A model generated the notes under the pieces. The model saw only the letters and a list, made by a program, of their open reading frames with translations, searched no databases and was not told the DNA's origin. Source: Blepharisma stoltei (taxonomy: Eukaryota > Ciliophora > Heterotrichea > Heterotrichida > Blepharismidae). Taken from it: DNA of 64,000 bases. The translations under genes and the position numbers were made by a program. The DNA lies in assembly GCA_914767885.1 (NCBI GenBank), contig CAJZBQ010000023.1:623501-687500 (forward strand), read 5' to 3'. Below, piece by piece: positions 45,741 through 57,000 of this stretch (positions are counted from its first letter, which is position 1; each line of letters opens with the position of its first letter).

Positions 45741-46176
45741 TTTTTACTCCATAGCAATCAAAAATATAAATAGTAATCAAGGACAATAAATTTGTAAATT
45801 GATAGATTGATAGTTTATTATACAATTCACAATGGGATGAATCTAATATATGAGCCTAATTTTATAAAATAGGTAAACTTGCACATTTTAAACATAAAAT
45901 CTCTATATCATTATGAATTCTAAGCTATAATTATTAATTATAACTTATAATTTGTATTTTTGTATTTTGTTATGATAATTTTATTTTTGATATGCTGTCC
46001 AAGATATCATTTCTCTATAAATAATTTATTATAGTAACAGTCCTCACAAAAATCCTTTATCTGACCAGCTGAAACTTCTCAATCTCAAAATCCACCCACA
46101 CCTCTAAATCCTTACAAAATATGATGGAACCACTTTCATATATACCACACCTCTCGTGGTTGCTCGCCATTAAGTA
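45741..46176. other. Intergenic region
   Basis: AT-rich, between divergent genes. A short minus-strand frame ending at 46057 (CGIYESGSIIFCKDLEVWVD) is open for 37 codons but has no partner across the adjacent MITEs; I do not call it a gene. Confidence 0.45.
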
Positions 46177-46329
46177 TAGAAATTTCCCATAGATGGCGCT
46201 GTTTGCCCTTGATTTGCCCATGAGAAAAATTTTTTGGTTTGACCAAACCATATTGGACTGGTCGAACCAAAAAATTTCTCCAGTGGGCAAATCAAGGGCA
46301 AACAGCGCCATCTATGGGAAATTTCTATA
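46177..46329. mobile_element. Family 2 palindromic MITE, copy 2
   Basis: 153 bp, TA at 46175-46176 and 46328-46329, same arms as the copy at 19792 (AAATTTCCCATAGATGGCGC...GCGCCATCTATGGGAAATTT) but with the central part in the opposite orientation. Intergenic. Confidence 0.92.
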
Positions 46330-46515
46330 CCCCTCCCTATGTCACCCACCACCTGACGGTCCTAAAAATTTTAAATGTTAAAATATTATTTGACAAGTCC
46401 CCCTCAAATATTTTAACTTGTCAAATTAATATTTAACATGTTTAAATATTTAGAACGTTAGGGGGTGGGCGGCGGCAGGGGAGGGGTGCTCAAGGCCGAT
46501 CCAAAACGGGGTGCA
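46330..46515. mobile_element. GC-rich-ended MITE abutting the palindromic MITE
   Basis: Arms CCCCTCCCTATGTCACCCAC and GGTGGGCGGCGGCAGGGGAG pair imperfectly and extend inward through ATGTTAAAATATT and TTTGACAAG, giving a palindrome of about 160 bp (46330-46488). It touches copy 2 of family 2 with no spacer, sharing the TA. The last 25 bp (GGCCGATCCAAAACGGGGTG) resemble the right end of the MITE at 11472. Confidence 0.65.
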
Positions 46516-46540
46516 AGCTATATTTTAATAATCAAAAATT

Positions 46541-47315
46541 ATGGGTTGTGATTATTCAAAAGAAGTTAAAAAGGATTTCACATCTAGAATAAAACAAATT
46601 CAAAATAAAATTGCAGCCCTCGTTAAACGAAAGTCCCAGCTCGAGGAGCTGCTTCACGAAATGGGGACTCCAAAAGAACCCAGCATCACAGAAGATGATA
46701 TTAGATCCGAACTTAATCGTCGACTCGAAAGGCTTGAAGAAATGATAAAAGAAATCCATAAATTAAATAAGCTTGGCAACAGTGATACGTTTACGCCCAG
46801 CAATTTTCGAAGCTATAATTCTGTGAAGATTGAAGAATCTGTTTAAATTAAAGATGTGCATTTAAAGTCCTCATTCCGGAGTGCAATCCATTTCATAGCG
46901 TTGTGTGGTTGGCTCCCTCAAGGCTTCAAGGCTAAATATACCCTTGAGCAGCTCTTTGCAACAAAAACCACGTCCGGTATGCATAAGCATACCCGCCACA
47001 AGGTAGATGGTCTCTCGTCACAAGCCATTTTACATATATGAAGAATCTGTTAAGTTTGAGAAAAAGGAAGAGTCATTTGAAGAAGATAGTGAACAGAGTG
47101 AGGAAAAAGAAGAATCTGATATAAAAGAGGAAGCAAGCCAGAAAAAAACGCATGTTGTGTTTAATGTGGCTGCTATTATTGAGGATCCGTCTATCAAAGC
47201 GATCATTGAGAAAAAAAGAAAGATGCTGGAGGGTAAAAATAAGGCTGCTAATGAGTCGCTGAGTACGGAGCTAAAAGAAACTGGAAGTTTAGTTGATAAT
47301 CAAAGTGTAGTATAA
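46541..47315 (+). CDS. Small coiled-coil protein with possible N-myristoylation, split by a retroposon-like insert
   Basis: 188 aa after removal of 46844-47039 and one repeat. It starts MGCDYSKEVKKDF; Gly2 and Cys3 fit dual myristoylation and palmitoylation, so plasma-membrane attachment is plausible. Residues 15-80 form a charged coiled coil (QIQNKIAALVKRKSQLEELL, RLERLEEMIKEIHKLN). The second part is acidic (KFEKKEESFEEDSEQSEEKE), then VVFNVAAIIEDPSIKAIIEK. The join reads SVKIEESVKFEKKEES. No family recognised. Confidence 0.75.
46832..47051. mobile_element. Retroposon-like element R5 with 12-bp duplication
   Basis: Body 46844-47039 (196 bp) between GAAGAATCTGTT at 46832-46843 and 47040-47051. 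It is a GC-richer short element containing an inverted pair GGTATGCATAAGCATACC. The duplication has no TA, and joining at nearby TA dinucleotides would create a stop, so the 12-bp repeat itself must be the junction. Confidence 0.8.
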
Positions 47316-47850
47316 ATAGATATAATAAAATTAACATGCAGGGTAATAACACATAATAAATATTTACTGTAAATAGAACTTGAACAGGCAAGAGTTTTGA
47401 AATAAATTTAATTAGATATAGAAGTGATTTCATAAATATCGTTAAATGGCTAAAGGTAACTTGATAATTTTATTGATATTGTATCTTACTCTCCACATTT
47501 AAGTAACTCTTTATTTAAATAAATTTGTAATTAGAATCAAATTATATCAATCTTGAAGATTTTACTACTATACCAACGTTTTAGTATAACTTAAAATTGC
47601 TATTAATTACTTCAATCTAAATAATCATTCTAAAAACTACAATAATCAAACTAATTCAATTTTAATTCAATCCCTCACAATTTTAATATCCAAAAAGCTA
47701 CTCAACCTTATTAACTTTGAGACAAAGGAAGATTGGATTTTTCATAAATATCAAGATTTGTTGGTTGCCATTGTTTCTTCGTATCTAAATCTAATTCAGT
47801 TATTAGTCTTGAATTATAATAGTTGTATTTTACCCAAAAAATAACCAATA
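47316..47850. other. Intergenic region upstream of prolyl-tRNA synthetase
   Basis: About 535 bp of very AT-rich sequence between two plus-strand genes. No gene, RNA or element visible. Confidence 0.55.
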
Positions 47851-50235
47851 ATGATCCATATTTCCCGAGCCATAAATAGAAGGTTATTCAGTATGGAAAG
47901 ACTCAGGCTGACAAACCAACAAGAAGTTGAAGCAACTCTTGCAAGCTTAAATATTCCTTTTAAGACAATTCAGCACCCAGAAGTTAAAACAGTCAAAGAG
48001 TGCTTAGAGCATACTGGTGTTTTCGCAGGAAAGGTCTTAAAGAATTTATTCTTGAAAGACAAGAAGGGTAAATTCTACTTAATATCTGCCGTCCACACAA
48101 CTGAAACTTCCTTCAAAACTCTTGCTAAGAAACTTGGAAGCACTGGAGGAGTGGTTAGGGAAGCTCCTGAAGAAAAGCTCACAGAACTCCTTGCAGCAGT
48201 CCCTGGTGGAGTCTCTCCATTCGCTCTCGCAAATGACCATGAAAAGCAAGTAAAATTCGTCCTCGACAAAGAAGTCCTGAACTTGCAGCATATCTTACTA
48301 CACCCTATGACAAACACTGCTACAACTGAAATCCCAACAGAAGGCCTAAACACATTTTTGCATCACATCGGGAGAGATGAGGATACTCTCATAATTGACT
48401 TTTCAGCAGTAGAAGAAGAAAAGAAAGAAGAAGCCAAAAAGGCAGCTGCCACTGAAGAAGAGAAAAAAGATACAACTCTAGGGCTTTCGTGCACCCAAGA
48501 AGAAAACTACGCTCAATGGTATAGCGACGTCATCACAAAATCAGGGATGATTGAGTATTATGACATCTCAGGCTGCTACATATTGAGACCATGGTCATAT
48601 GAAATATGGGAAAGAATCCAGAACAAATTCGACAAAGAAATCAAAGAGCTTGGTGTTAAAAACACTTACTTCCCTATGTTTGTATCTGAAGCAGCTCTTA
48701 ATACAGAAAAAGAGCATGTTAAAGGATTTGCCCCTGAAGTGGCGTGGGTTACTAAAAACGGTGAAACTCCTCTCAGCGAGCCAATTGCAATCCGCCCGAC
48801 AAGTGAAACAATCATGTATCCAGCCTTCGCAAAATGGATTAGAAGCCACAGAGATCTTCCACTAAAAGTAAATCAATGGTGCAACGTCGTAAGGTGGGAG
48901 TTTAAACACCCAACTCCTTTCTTAAGAACTCGTGAATTCTTGTGGCAAGAAGGACACACAGCCCATGCAACTTTAGAAGAGGCTGCAGTTGAAGTCAGAC
49001 AAATTCTTGACCTATATGCTTCAGTCTATGAAGATTTATTAGCAGTTCCAGTCGTCAAAGGACAGAAAAGTGAGATTGAAAAATTCGCAGGAGGCTATTA
49101 CACAACCTCAATTGAGACTATGATTCCTTTCAATGGCAGAGGAATCCAAGCTGCAACTTCTCATTGCTTAGGGCAAAACTTCAGCAAAATGTTTAACATC
49201 TGGTTTGAAGATGACTCTAAAGAGAAGAAATTTGTTTGGCAGAACTCCTGGGGTCTAACCACAAGAACTATTGGAGTTATGGTGATGGTTCATAGTGATA
49301 ACAAAGGTCTTGTGCTTCCTCCAAGGGTTGCTCCAACACAAGCAGTTATTGTCCCAATATTTGAAAAGAATAAGGTTGAAGAGGTCTTGAACAAAAGCAG
49401 AGAAATTTATGATGAAATTAAAAGGACAGGAGTCAGAGTTGAGCTTGATGATAGACAAAACTATAACCCTGGCTGGAAATATAACCATTGGGAACTTAAA
49501 GGTGTCCCTATCAGAGTCGAAATTGGAATGAAAGATATTGCAAAATCTCAGGTCAGAATTGTAAGAAGAGACACTGGGAAGTCAGAGTTTGTTAGCTGGG
49601 CTGAGTTGCATACACTTCCGGCTTTACTTGAACAAATACAAGCAGATATGTTGGCTAAGGCTAAACAAAATTTGGACTCAAGGGTAATTAAGGCTTCAAA
49701 TTGGGCTGACTTTTTGGTTGCCTTAAACGCTAAATCACCTTGGCAGCAAGCAAAATTCTTATTCGTTTTTAAGGGAATTATTTTATATAAAGTACATTTT
49801 TGAATCTTAAAAAATTGTCAATATTTAAAATGAAAATATATATAATAAAAAAAAACCTATATCTTATAGCGTAAGATGCTTTAAATTTTAATAGAATTAA
49901 TGAAGATTTTATCATAATTATATATCAAATTATTATTTAGAAAAAAAAAAATATAATAAAATTTTTGCTCACTACCCAAGTAAACTTTTTTTATCTCTAA
50001 CAAAAGTCGGATTAAGAACTTTGTCCTCACTCCTTGGTGCCAGAGAAATGAATGTGAAGAAACAGTAAAGCACAGATCAGCAGAAGAAAGTAAGCAGACT
50101 GAAGGAGACCACTTAACTGGATCAGCTAAAACATTGTGCCAACCATTTGAACAGGACCCCATCCAAGAAGGAGAAGCATGCTTCCAATGTGGTGAGCCTG
50201 CGAAGCATAGAGCTCTTTGGGGAAGATCTTATTAA
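47851..50235 (+). CDS. PARS: Prolyl-tRNA synthetase (archaeal/eukaryotic type with editing-like N-terminal domain)
   Basis: 700 aa after removal of an insert at 49733-50014. It charges tRNA-Pro with proline. Residues 20-185 form a YbaK/ProX-like deacylase domain ([40 protein letters not shown]), as in the fused enzymes of Plasmodium and other protists. The class II core follows: [18 protein letters not shown] (motif 1 region), [20 protein letters not shown] (motif 2) and [20 protein letters not shown] (motif 3). Then come the anticodon-binding domain and the eukaryotic zinc-like tail ending [18 protein letters not shown]. The TA join gives [17 protein letters not shown] second ATG at 47893 ([10 protein letters not shown]) is an alternative start; the first 14 residues could be a weak targeting signal. 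Confidence 0.96.
49733..50014. mobile_element. 282-bp IES in prolyl-tRNA synthetase
   Basis: TAA at 49731-49733 and 50013-50015 gives a 3-bp repeat. Read through, the protein would end [11 protein letters not shown] and lose its conserved C-terminus. Removed, it continues as [16 protein letters not shown], as in other eukaryotic ProRS. Termini are not clearly inverted. The interior is AT-rich with a TTTTTGCTCACTACCC stretch faintly like family 1. Confidence 0.92.
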
Positions 50236-50262
50236 GAGATAACTTTTTATTAAAAAACTATC

Positions 50263-51765
50263 TTACTTAACTCTTTCATAAAACAGCATATAAGGTTGTG
50301 CCCTCAGCACTTCATCTTCAAAGACTTCTCGGACATCTACATCTGAACATAGATATCAGACCCCAGAATTAAGCCTATATGTCAAATAATGCCCTCCTAA
50401 GCTTCCTCCTAAATGTTCAATAACAGCTCTCAGCTCATATTTTACTGTGTTTTGGCTTGGATTTAAACATAGCTTTTTCTGCATTAGTCAATCAATTTCT
50501 AAATTTAAGTCAAATTTCATTTGAGCAGTTGATTTCTGAATGTAGCCTAGTGGACCTTGAACAAGCCATTTGCAATGAATACAAAGAATATCAGGGAATC
50601 TTGCAATTTTGTGGCATAAAGATGCTCTTTGTTTCCTAAAAATCACTATTTCAGCATCATCAACAGATATTCTGCGCTCTAACACCCCCACCCCGTGAGT
50701 GAACAAAAATTTTGTTCACTCACATAATTTTTTTTTTTAAAAAATTTTTATATATAAATTTTATAAAAAAATATTTTTTATAAAGTTTTAAAAAAAATCC
50801 TAATTCGCAAAAATTGGAAAGCAAATATTAAATTTAATTTATAAAATTTATGTTTTAAAACGCAATCCGTTTAAATTAAACAGAATTGGCTCTAGATTTT
50901 ATCATACTAATTATCATTAATATATCAAATTTTTTTTCCATAAAAAATTTTTGTTCACGGAGGGTGGGTTTTGGGCAAAGAATAGGGATTTTTCTAATGG
51001 TTTTGTCCACCCACGGAGGGGGGAGAGTAATGATTTTCGTAATGTTTCTACTTTTTTTCAAAAAATTTCTGATGGGAAATGTCTTTTATCTTTCAAAATT
51101 TCTAAGCTTGCTTCAATTGAGCATCTTTGACACTGAAAATCATCAATAATTTCTTCGGTAGACAGAATTTTAAAACTTTCTTCCAATGAAGGTGTTATAG
51201 TAACTGATATATCAAACATTGACTCCAAAGTAAATGATTTGTGTCCGCAAACTGAGCAGGTGACTTCAGTGCTCATAAGGCCATGAAAAGGGTTTTTAAG
51301 GTTTTCTTCTTTCTCCATGCCATTGAGGTCAGGTATCTTTAGAGATCGCAGAGGCCTCTTATTTACTTCAGATATGCTTTCTTGGATAACATAAAAAATC
51401 TCATGTGAGTCATGCTGCTGCCCAAAATGAGGAAATCTTTGTGAAAGGGAATTCACCAGTGCATTTGGCCTTAAAGTTTCTTTTCCTTCTTTTAAAAAAC
51501 GTAAAAATGCTTTTAGCTCTCTCACTATTACATCGTTTGGATCTTTTGACTTTAACCTCACGCTTACTTTTGCTAAAAAATCAAAAAATGTTTTGCAAGA
51601 TGACAGACCTTGTAATAGAGAGTTCAAAAAGCATGTGTTTCCTAAATTAAAAATTCCTGATACAGATGGGCCGTTTTCATCACTTGCAAAAAAAGTGGTT
51701 AAGGCAAAAACAAGTAGTGAACCTCCAATTCCTGAAATTATATATCTTGAGGAAGTTGCTCCCAT
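50263..51765 (-). CDS. Ubiquitin-specific protease with N-terminal TM segment, USP30-like
   Basis: 384 aa. Residues 10-27 are hydrophobic (ISGIGGSLLVFALTTFFA), followed directly by the Cys box GIFNLGNTCFLNSLLQGLSS with catalytic Cys45, the layout of USP30, a mitochondrial outer-membrane deubiquitinase. QQHDSHEIFYVI matches the family QD.HE block. CSVCGH and CQRC form a zinc ribbon. The His box GGHYLTYRLNSGVWYLCSDV carries catalytic His and Asp. A family 1 insert (50683-51030) divides the gene; the join reads ETLRKSLERRISVDDAE. Trp are mostly TGA. USP30 typically has Ser in place of the final Asp/Asn; this protein has SD, so the exact subfamily is uncertain. Confidence 0.9.
50683..51030. mobile_element. 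Family 1 MITE-type IES in the USP30-like gene
   Basis: TAA at 50680-50682 and 51028-51030. Reverse orientation: low side CACCCCCACCCCGTGAGTGA with hairpin partner TTGTTCACTCAC; high side AATAGGGATTTTTCTAATGG and CCACGGAGGGGGGAGAG. Removal restores LRKSLERRIS between the zinc-ribbon and His-box halves. Confidence 0.92.
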
Positions 51766-51849
51766 GGTCGAATTGAGGGATTATAAAAATAAAATAATAT
51801 ATTTTTTATTCGATTTTATTTGGGTAAAAGCATTATTCTAGCCTCTATT

Positions 51850-52995
51850 TTATTCTAGATAGCTTAAAATTTCATCCCATCTCTGTTTTAACTTTTTTTG
51901 ATGCAGCATAGAAATTGCTGAATTCACCGCATTCTTCAGCCTTTCTCTCTGTTTTAGATCTGATTCTAGTGCTGCTGTTCTAAGAACATAGCATCCATAA
52001 GGGCAGTTTAGAAGGCTTAGCATTTTGTCGTCTGCAATAAGCTCATTGATAATTTCTTCCCTCATCCTTTCTTCCTTCATACACTTTTCCATCACATTTG
52101 ACGAGTATTTTTGATTGCAAAGTTGCGCCACTTTGCCTCTAATACAATTGATTATTTGAAATGAGCACTCCTCTTGCCATTGATCAATCATATGTTGAAG
52201 AGCATAATTTCCATATGGATCCTGCATCAAAACTAAAGCGTGGCTTAATAGTTCGCTAAAAATTTGAGGATCATTGATGCATTTTTTAATCACGCATAGC
52301 CCAAGTTTGTCTATTGCAAGCTCCCTGACATGTCCCAAAATTTCTCTGATAATAAAATGTTTATTTTTTAATGTCGCCAATAACCGTTGAATAACATGGG
52401 ATCCATTTGTTTCTAATGACAGTTCTATTATATGTCCTTGCAAAGCCCTTTGATAACAAAGCTCTTCTTCTGGTAGGCTTGCAAGAGTGATAGCTGTTTG
52501 TAGAGCATGAGTGCCTCGGGGGTTCCTTGATACTCTTATAATGTCATCTTTCAGCCGAGTTAATAGATAAAGCCTTTGAGTTGATGAGCAGCTTTGAAAT
52601 AAAGTTTGGCACATATAGTTTCCGTATAAATCAGTCATTATTTCCCCAAGGTGTGGTGAAACAACATTCACGATTTGCTCAATTTCTTCTGGCCGACTCT
52701 TGGCAATATATTGCTGAATTTTTTTGCTACCTGTTTTTGTCCTACAGAGAAACGGTAAGCTGCTAATATTTATAGAAAAATCGGAGACAGAATCGATATC
52801 GCCACTATAAGAAAGAGCTGGATCTTCGTCTAATATATCATTAAAACACTGAGAAACTGATGTGTGCACGATATTGTATCGAGAATCGCTGTTGTTGGAT
52901 TCATTTGAGATGCTCCAGCTTCTACTAATCAAGTCATCAGAAATTGTGCCGCTACGAGCTTTTTCAGGGAATTTGTATTTTTTCTTGGGCTCCAT
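51850..52995 (-). CDS. Pumilio/PUF-family RNA-binding protein
   Basis: 381 aa. From residue 95 on there are about seven or eight PUF repeats of 36 residues: GEIMTDLYGNYMCQTLFQSC, IRVSRNPRGTHALQTAITLA, IELSLETNGSHVIQRLLATL, RELAIDKLGLCVIKKCINDP, VLMQDPYGNYALQHMIDQWQ, VAQLCNQKYSSNVMEKCMKE, LSLLNCPYGCYVLRTAALES. The base-reading triplets (NYxxQ, THxxQ, SHxxQ, NYxxQ, SNxxE) are visible, so it should bind specific motifs in mRNA 3'UTRs and regulate stability or translation. The N-terminus is Ser-rich and disordered. No insert or intron. The start lies 85 bp upstream of nothing else on that strand; the stop is 84 bp from the USP start. Confidence 0.94.
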   Translation of the reverse strand: MEPKKKYKFPEKARSGTISDDLISRSWSISNESNNSDSRYNIVHTSVSQCFNDILDEDPALSYSGDIDSVSDFSINISSLPFLCRTKTGSKKIQQYIAKSRPEEIEQIVNVVSPHLGEIMTDLYGNYMCQTLFQSCSSTQRLYLLTRLKDDIIRVSRNPRGTHALQTAITLASLPEEELCYQRALQGHIIELSLETNGSHVIQRLLATLKNKHFIIREILGHVRELAIDKLGLCVIKKCINDPQIFSELLSHALVLMQDPYGNYALQHMIDQWQEECSFQIINCIRGKVAQLCNQKYSSNVMEKCMKEERMREEIINELIADDKMLSLLNCPYGCYVLRTAALESDLKQRERLKNAVNSAISMLHQKKLKQRWDEILSYLE

Positions 52996-53420
52996 TAATT
53001 ATTAATAATGATGAAACGAACAGCTATTTAAAATTTTAATTATTTATATATGAAAATTTGTTTAAGGCTTCTGATGTTTTATGGTCATTTTTTCTTGTGA
53101 TTTTAGCTGAAAATAGGGCATTTTATTAATATGATAGTGATTGCTTTGGAAGATTATTTTGCATTTTATTTAGCAAGATTTAGGTTAATGATATTATTTT
53201 TCTTTCATAATTTAAATGTTAGAATTAATTAACTCTGAACAAAATAAATTTTACTAAATTTCTAAAACCTACTAATTTCTTTTTCTATATAATATTTTCA
53301 AAACTTTCTTTTTATATTTAATAGTTCCAAACTTTTATAGAGCTTCTAACTTGCAGTTTTCTTTCATTCCTTCTAAACTTCTCTTACAAATTTTTGATTT
53401 TTAACTATTAAAATATTTAA
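52996..53420. other. Divergent intergenic region
   Basis: About 425 bp between divergent starts (PUF on minus, hypothetical on plus). AT-rich, no element or extra frame; presumed to contain both promoters. Confidence 0.55.
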
Positions 53421-53894
53421 ATGGATTTTCAAGATCGCCTATCAGGAACTCCTCTTTATGCCCACGAATCCCTAGAAGAGCTCTATCAGAATATAGATCA
53501 AGAAGTACTAAAAACATCAATGGAAGCAGGATCTTCAAAATCATACTCTCAAGCAGGTCAAAGAACAAAAAAATCAGTCAGGCCAGGCATTCGAACCCTT
53601 CAAAGCAAGTACTTATCAAAGCGTCATCGCTTCTTCAAAGCAGCAGTCAGAGAAGAATGTGTTGAACAAGCCCTTGAAATAATTGAGCACAAACTAAAAG
53701 AACTAGTTGAGCAATATAATGGAGATCTGCATGTATGCAAGGTATCAGGAAACAGTGATATTACAGCATATTTTATAGTTAACGATGAAGTGACTAGTAA
53801 CATCTGGGCAAAAGAATTAGAAGATGTAATTGCTGGGTATTTGAAACCAGGGACAAAACCATCATTACTTGAAATGATGAATTTGAAAGAATAA
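53421..53894 (+). CDS. Hypothetical protein (157 aa)
   Basis: Uninterrupted frame starting MDFQDRLSGTPLYAHESLEE. The N-terminal 70 residues are polar and basic (SQAGQRTKKSVRPGIRTLQS). The C-terminal 85 residues look like one small alpha/beta domain (CVEQALEIIEHKLKELVEQY, then ITAYFIVNDEVTSNIWAKEL). No TM or signal. Family not recognised. It lies 115 bp upstream of the carboxypeptidase gene on the same strand. Confidence 0.78.
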   Translation: MDFQDRLSGTPLYAHESLEELYQNIDQEVLKTSMEAGSSKSYSQAGQRTKKSVRPGIRTLQSKYLSKRHRFFKAAVREECVEQALEIIEHKLKELVEQYNGDLHVCKVSGNSDITAYFIVNDEVTSNIWAKELEDVIAGYLKPGTKPSLLEMMNLKE

Positions 53895-54009
53895 AATAAA
53901 TAAAATTTTATATACAAATATTTTAAGCAAATCTTTCCTAGGAAATTTCCAATTTTTTGGCATTAAAGTTGATCCTTTATCTAGCAATGAATATTGAGAA
54001 AATTTTTAA

Positions 54010-57000
54010 ATGGAATCTGCATTAGCAAAAACACTTCAAGATTATGTCCCCTTAATCTTTAAGCATCAAAAAGCATACTCAGATGTTGATAGAGACAGAA
54101 TAAATACCTTTAATATAATCCAAGAATCAGACCCTTTCAGATTTGAGCATGGAGGAATGCTGGTTTACGATTCAAAAGCATTAATGACTTCTTTGCATAA
54201 CCATTCATTGGAGAAACATTTATCCCATTCAGAAAGCCCAAAACGACTTTCAAAGCATATGAGAAATGAACTTAATAAAGCATATAATTCAGGTATATTT
54301 CAATATAGACATTGACGCATACTGCAGGATGAAAAGTTATGGACCGTCCCCTACTTTTGAGCCTGAGTATGCTTTAAGAATCCCTGATGACAAAGTAACA
54401 CTGAAATTTAACAGCAAATTTGAGTCTGGGAATCTTTATAAGGCTGTTAAGCTCACTGACTATGAATATCTTTTATTTTTGAACTCTGATATTGGCAGCT
54501 CTGCTCATAATCATTGATACTATTTTTCTGTGTGAAACCCACGAAAAACTTCTATTACATTTAAAATCACAAATATGCTGAAAGATGACAAACTTTATAA
54601 CAGTGGGATGAAGCCAGCAGTTTTATCAACAAAATCAGCTAAAGAAAATGGATCAGGCTGGCAGAGAGATTGCCTTAACATATCATATACAGAAAATGTA
54701 GATAGTAAAAATTCTTTGGCCTTTTATGCAAGGAGAAAATACTATACCTTGAGTTTTACGTATAGGTGAAAATATGAAAATGACCTTGTATATTTTGCTT
54801 ACTCAATACCTTATACATACTCTGAGTTAAGCCAGCACCTTTCATATATCAAAGAAAACCATAAAAATATAGCCAGAGTAAATCCTTTATGCACATCACT
54901 TTGTGGAAATATATGTGAAATGCTGACTATCACTGAAAATATTGCAACATATTATAGCTTTGAAGATGAAGCAAATGAATGAGGGGTCAGTGTTGGAGGA
55001 AGAAAACTTTCAAAGCTTAAGCTAATAAGACAGGAAAGTATAAATAAGCCAAATGATAAAGCACGAGCTAATCAAGATCATAAGAAAAAGAAAGGAATAG
55101 TACTTACTGCCAGAGTTCATAGCGGAGAAACAGTTTCATCATTTATGATGAGAGGCGCAATTAATTTTTTATTAAGTGATGCAAGGATTGCTAAATCTCT
55201 TCGGAAACATTTTGTGTTCAAAATCATTCCAATGCTTAATCCTGATGGAGTCCGCTATGGAAACTCTAGATGCTCTCTTCTCGGGGTAGATTTGAACAGA
55301 CGGTGATTAAGTCCTAATAAAATTTTACACCCAACGATTTTTTATGCAAAAAAAATGATTGAGGTTTTTAAAGAAAAGCATGAATTAATGATGTTTTGTG
55401 ATATGCATGGACATGGAAAAAAGAAAAATGTGTTTATGTACGGGTGTGGAGTCAAAAGCTATGATATGATCGATATGAGGAGAAATTTGCTGGCAAAAGT
55501 TATACCTCATTTACTTAATAAGAAAAATTCGCTATTTAGCTATAATGATTCGAGGTTCAGATGTGAAAAATCGAAGGTTACTACTGCAAGAATTGTGGTG
55601 TATTCTCAATTTGAAGTTTCTCATTCTTATACAATGGAGGCGTCATTTTTTGGTCCAAAAAATCCACGAGCATTAGGCGAATCGTCTTCAGGCGATTCTC
55701 ATATGAATGAGTCTCATTTAGAAACTTTAGGAAGAGATTTGTGCAAGTTATGCTTGATTTTTACCTCAAATAGAGTTTATATGCAAAGAGTTAGAAATAC
55801 AAATGAATTTCTAAGGAGAATTTTATTCAATCGTCTAAAATCACTAAATAAACCGCAAAATCTAGAAGTAGAAGAAACTAAAACAATAGAAAGCTCAGAG
55901 TCGCCTGATTTGATAAACGAAGTGGAAGAGGGTAAATTAGAAGAGGAAGATGATTTAGGAGACATAATAAACTTAAAAAGCGCAACCATAGATGAACATT
56001 TTTGGCAGCCTCTTGATATTGTCGACTTGCCTGAAGATGAAAGTGACAGTGGAGGAAGCGATTCTTCTCCGAGTGAAGCTGAGCATGAAACTGAGCATCT
56101 TGCAATAATTCGAGCTCAAAACAATAAAGGCCGTAATCTTAATTCTCCGATCATAAATATTCAAGATGATTTCAAAATGCCAGGCAAAGACAAATGCAAC
56201 ATAACTCCTTTGCCTGCGCAAACTCCTACTATGCTTAAAGACCTTACTGAAGCCACCAACATAAGAAAAGTTCTTTACTTAAATTTAAACTTATTATAGA
56301 TTGGCTTGCTTGCCTATTGGCAAAGCAGTCACTATGGATCACTATGGATCACAGGGAATTCACTCCTTTTACGATATCGCCAGGAAAATTTGTTGGATTC
56401 AGATAATGGTTCACCGGATAGCCAAAGCTAGAACACAATAGCCCGATACTGCTTTGGATCGAACTTTACTGACATCTCCTGATATTAAATGGGGAGTTGA
56501 TGAACCAGCATTTGTAGGTAAATTTAACTCCTATCTGACCCATCTAGCCGCAGACTATGCCTTTCTTCTTCAGGGGCCTACCACTATGATCACTTGAAAG
56601 ATGGTTTTGTTTCTCCGTGTAATCCTTAGCTTATCTGCTCCAGTGTCGAGTGGAATGATTATGAACTTCTGCAGTTTTCTGCTTTGGCTGACGAAGGCTG
56701 TCGTACAAAAGCCCAAAAAAGGAATTTTATTTCGGAAAAAAGGAAAAATTAAAGCCTGACTCCCCCCCCCCTCCGTGAGTGAACAAAACCATTAGAAAAA
56801 TCCCTATTTTTTGCCCAAAAACCCACCCTCCGTGAGTGAACAAAAATGTTTTTAATACAAAAATTTTTTATGGAAAAAAAATTTGATATATAAATGATAA
56901 TTATTATAATGAAATCTAGAGCTAATTCTGTTTATTTTTAAACGAATTGCTTTTTAAAACATAAATTTTGCAAATTGAATTAATATTTGCTCTCCAATTT

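Noticed and set aside
46057-46311. Apparent 84-aa minus-strand protein
   Set aside because: More than half is palindromic MITE sequence. The remaining 37 codons have no homologous look and no upstream partner.
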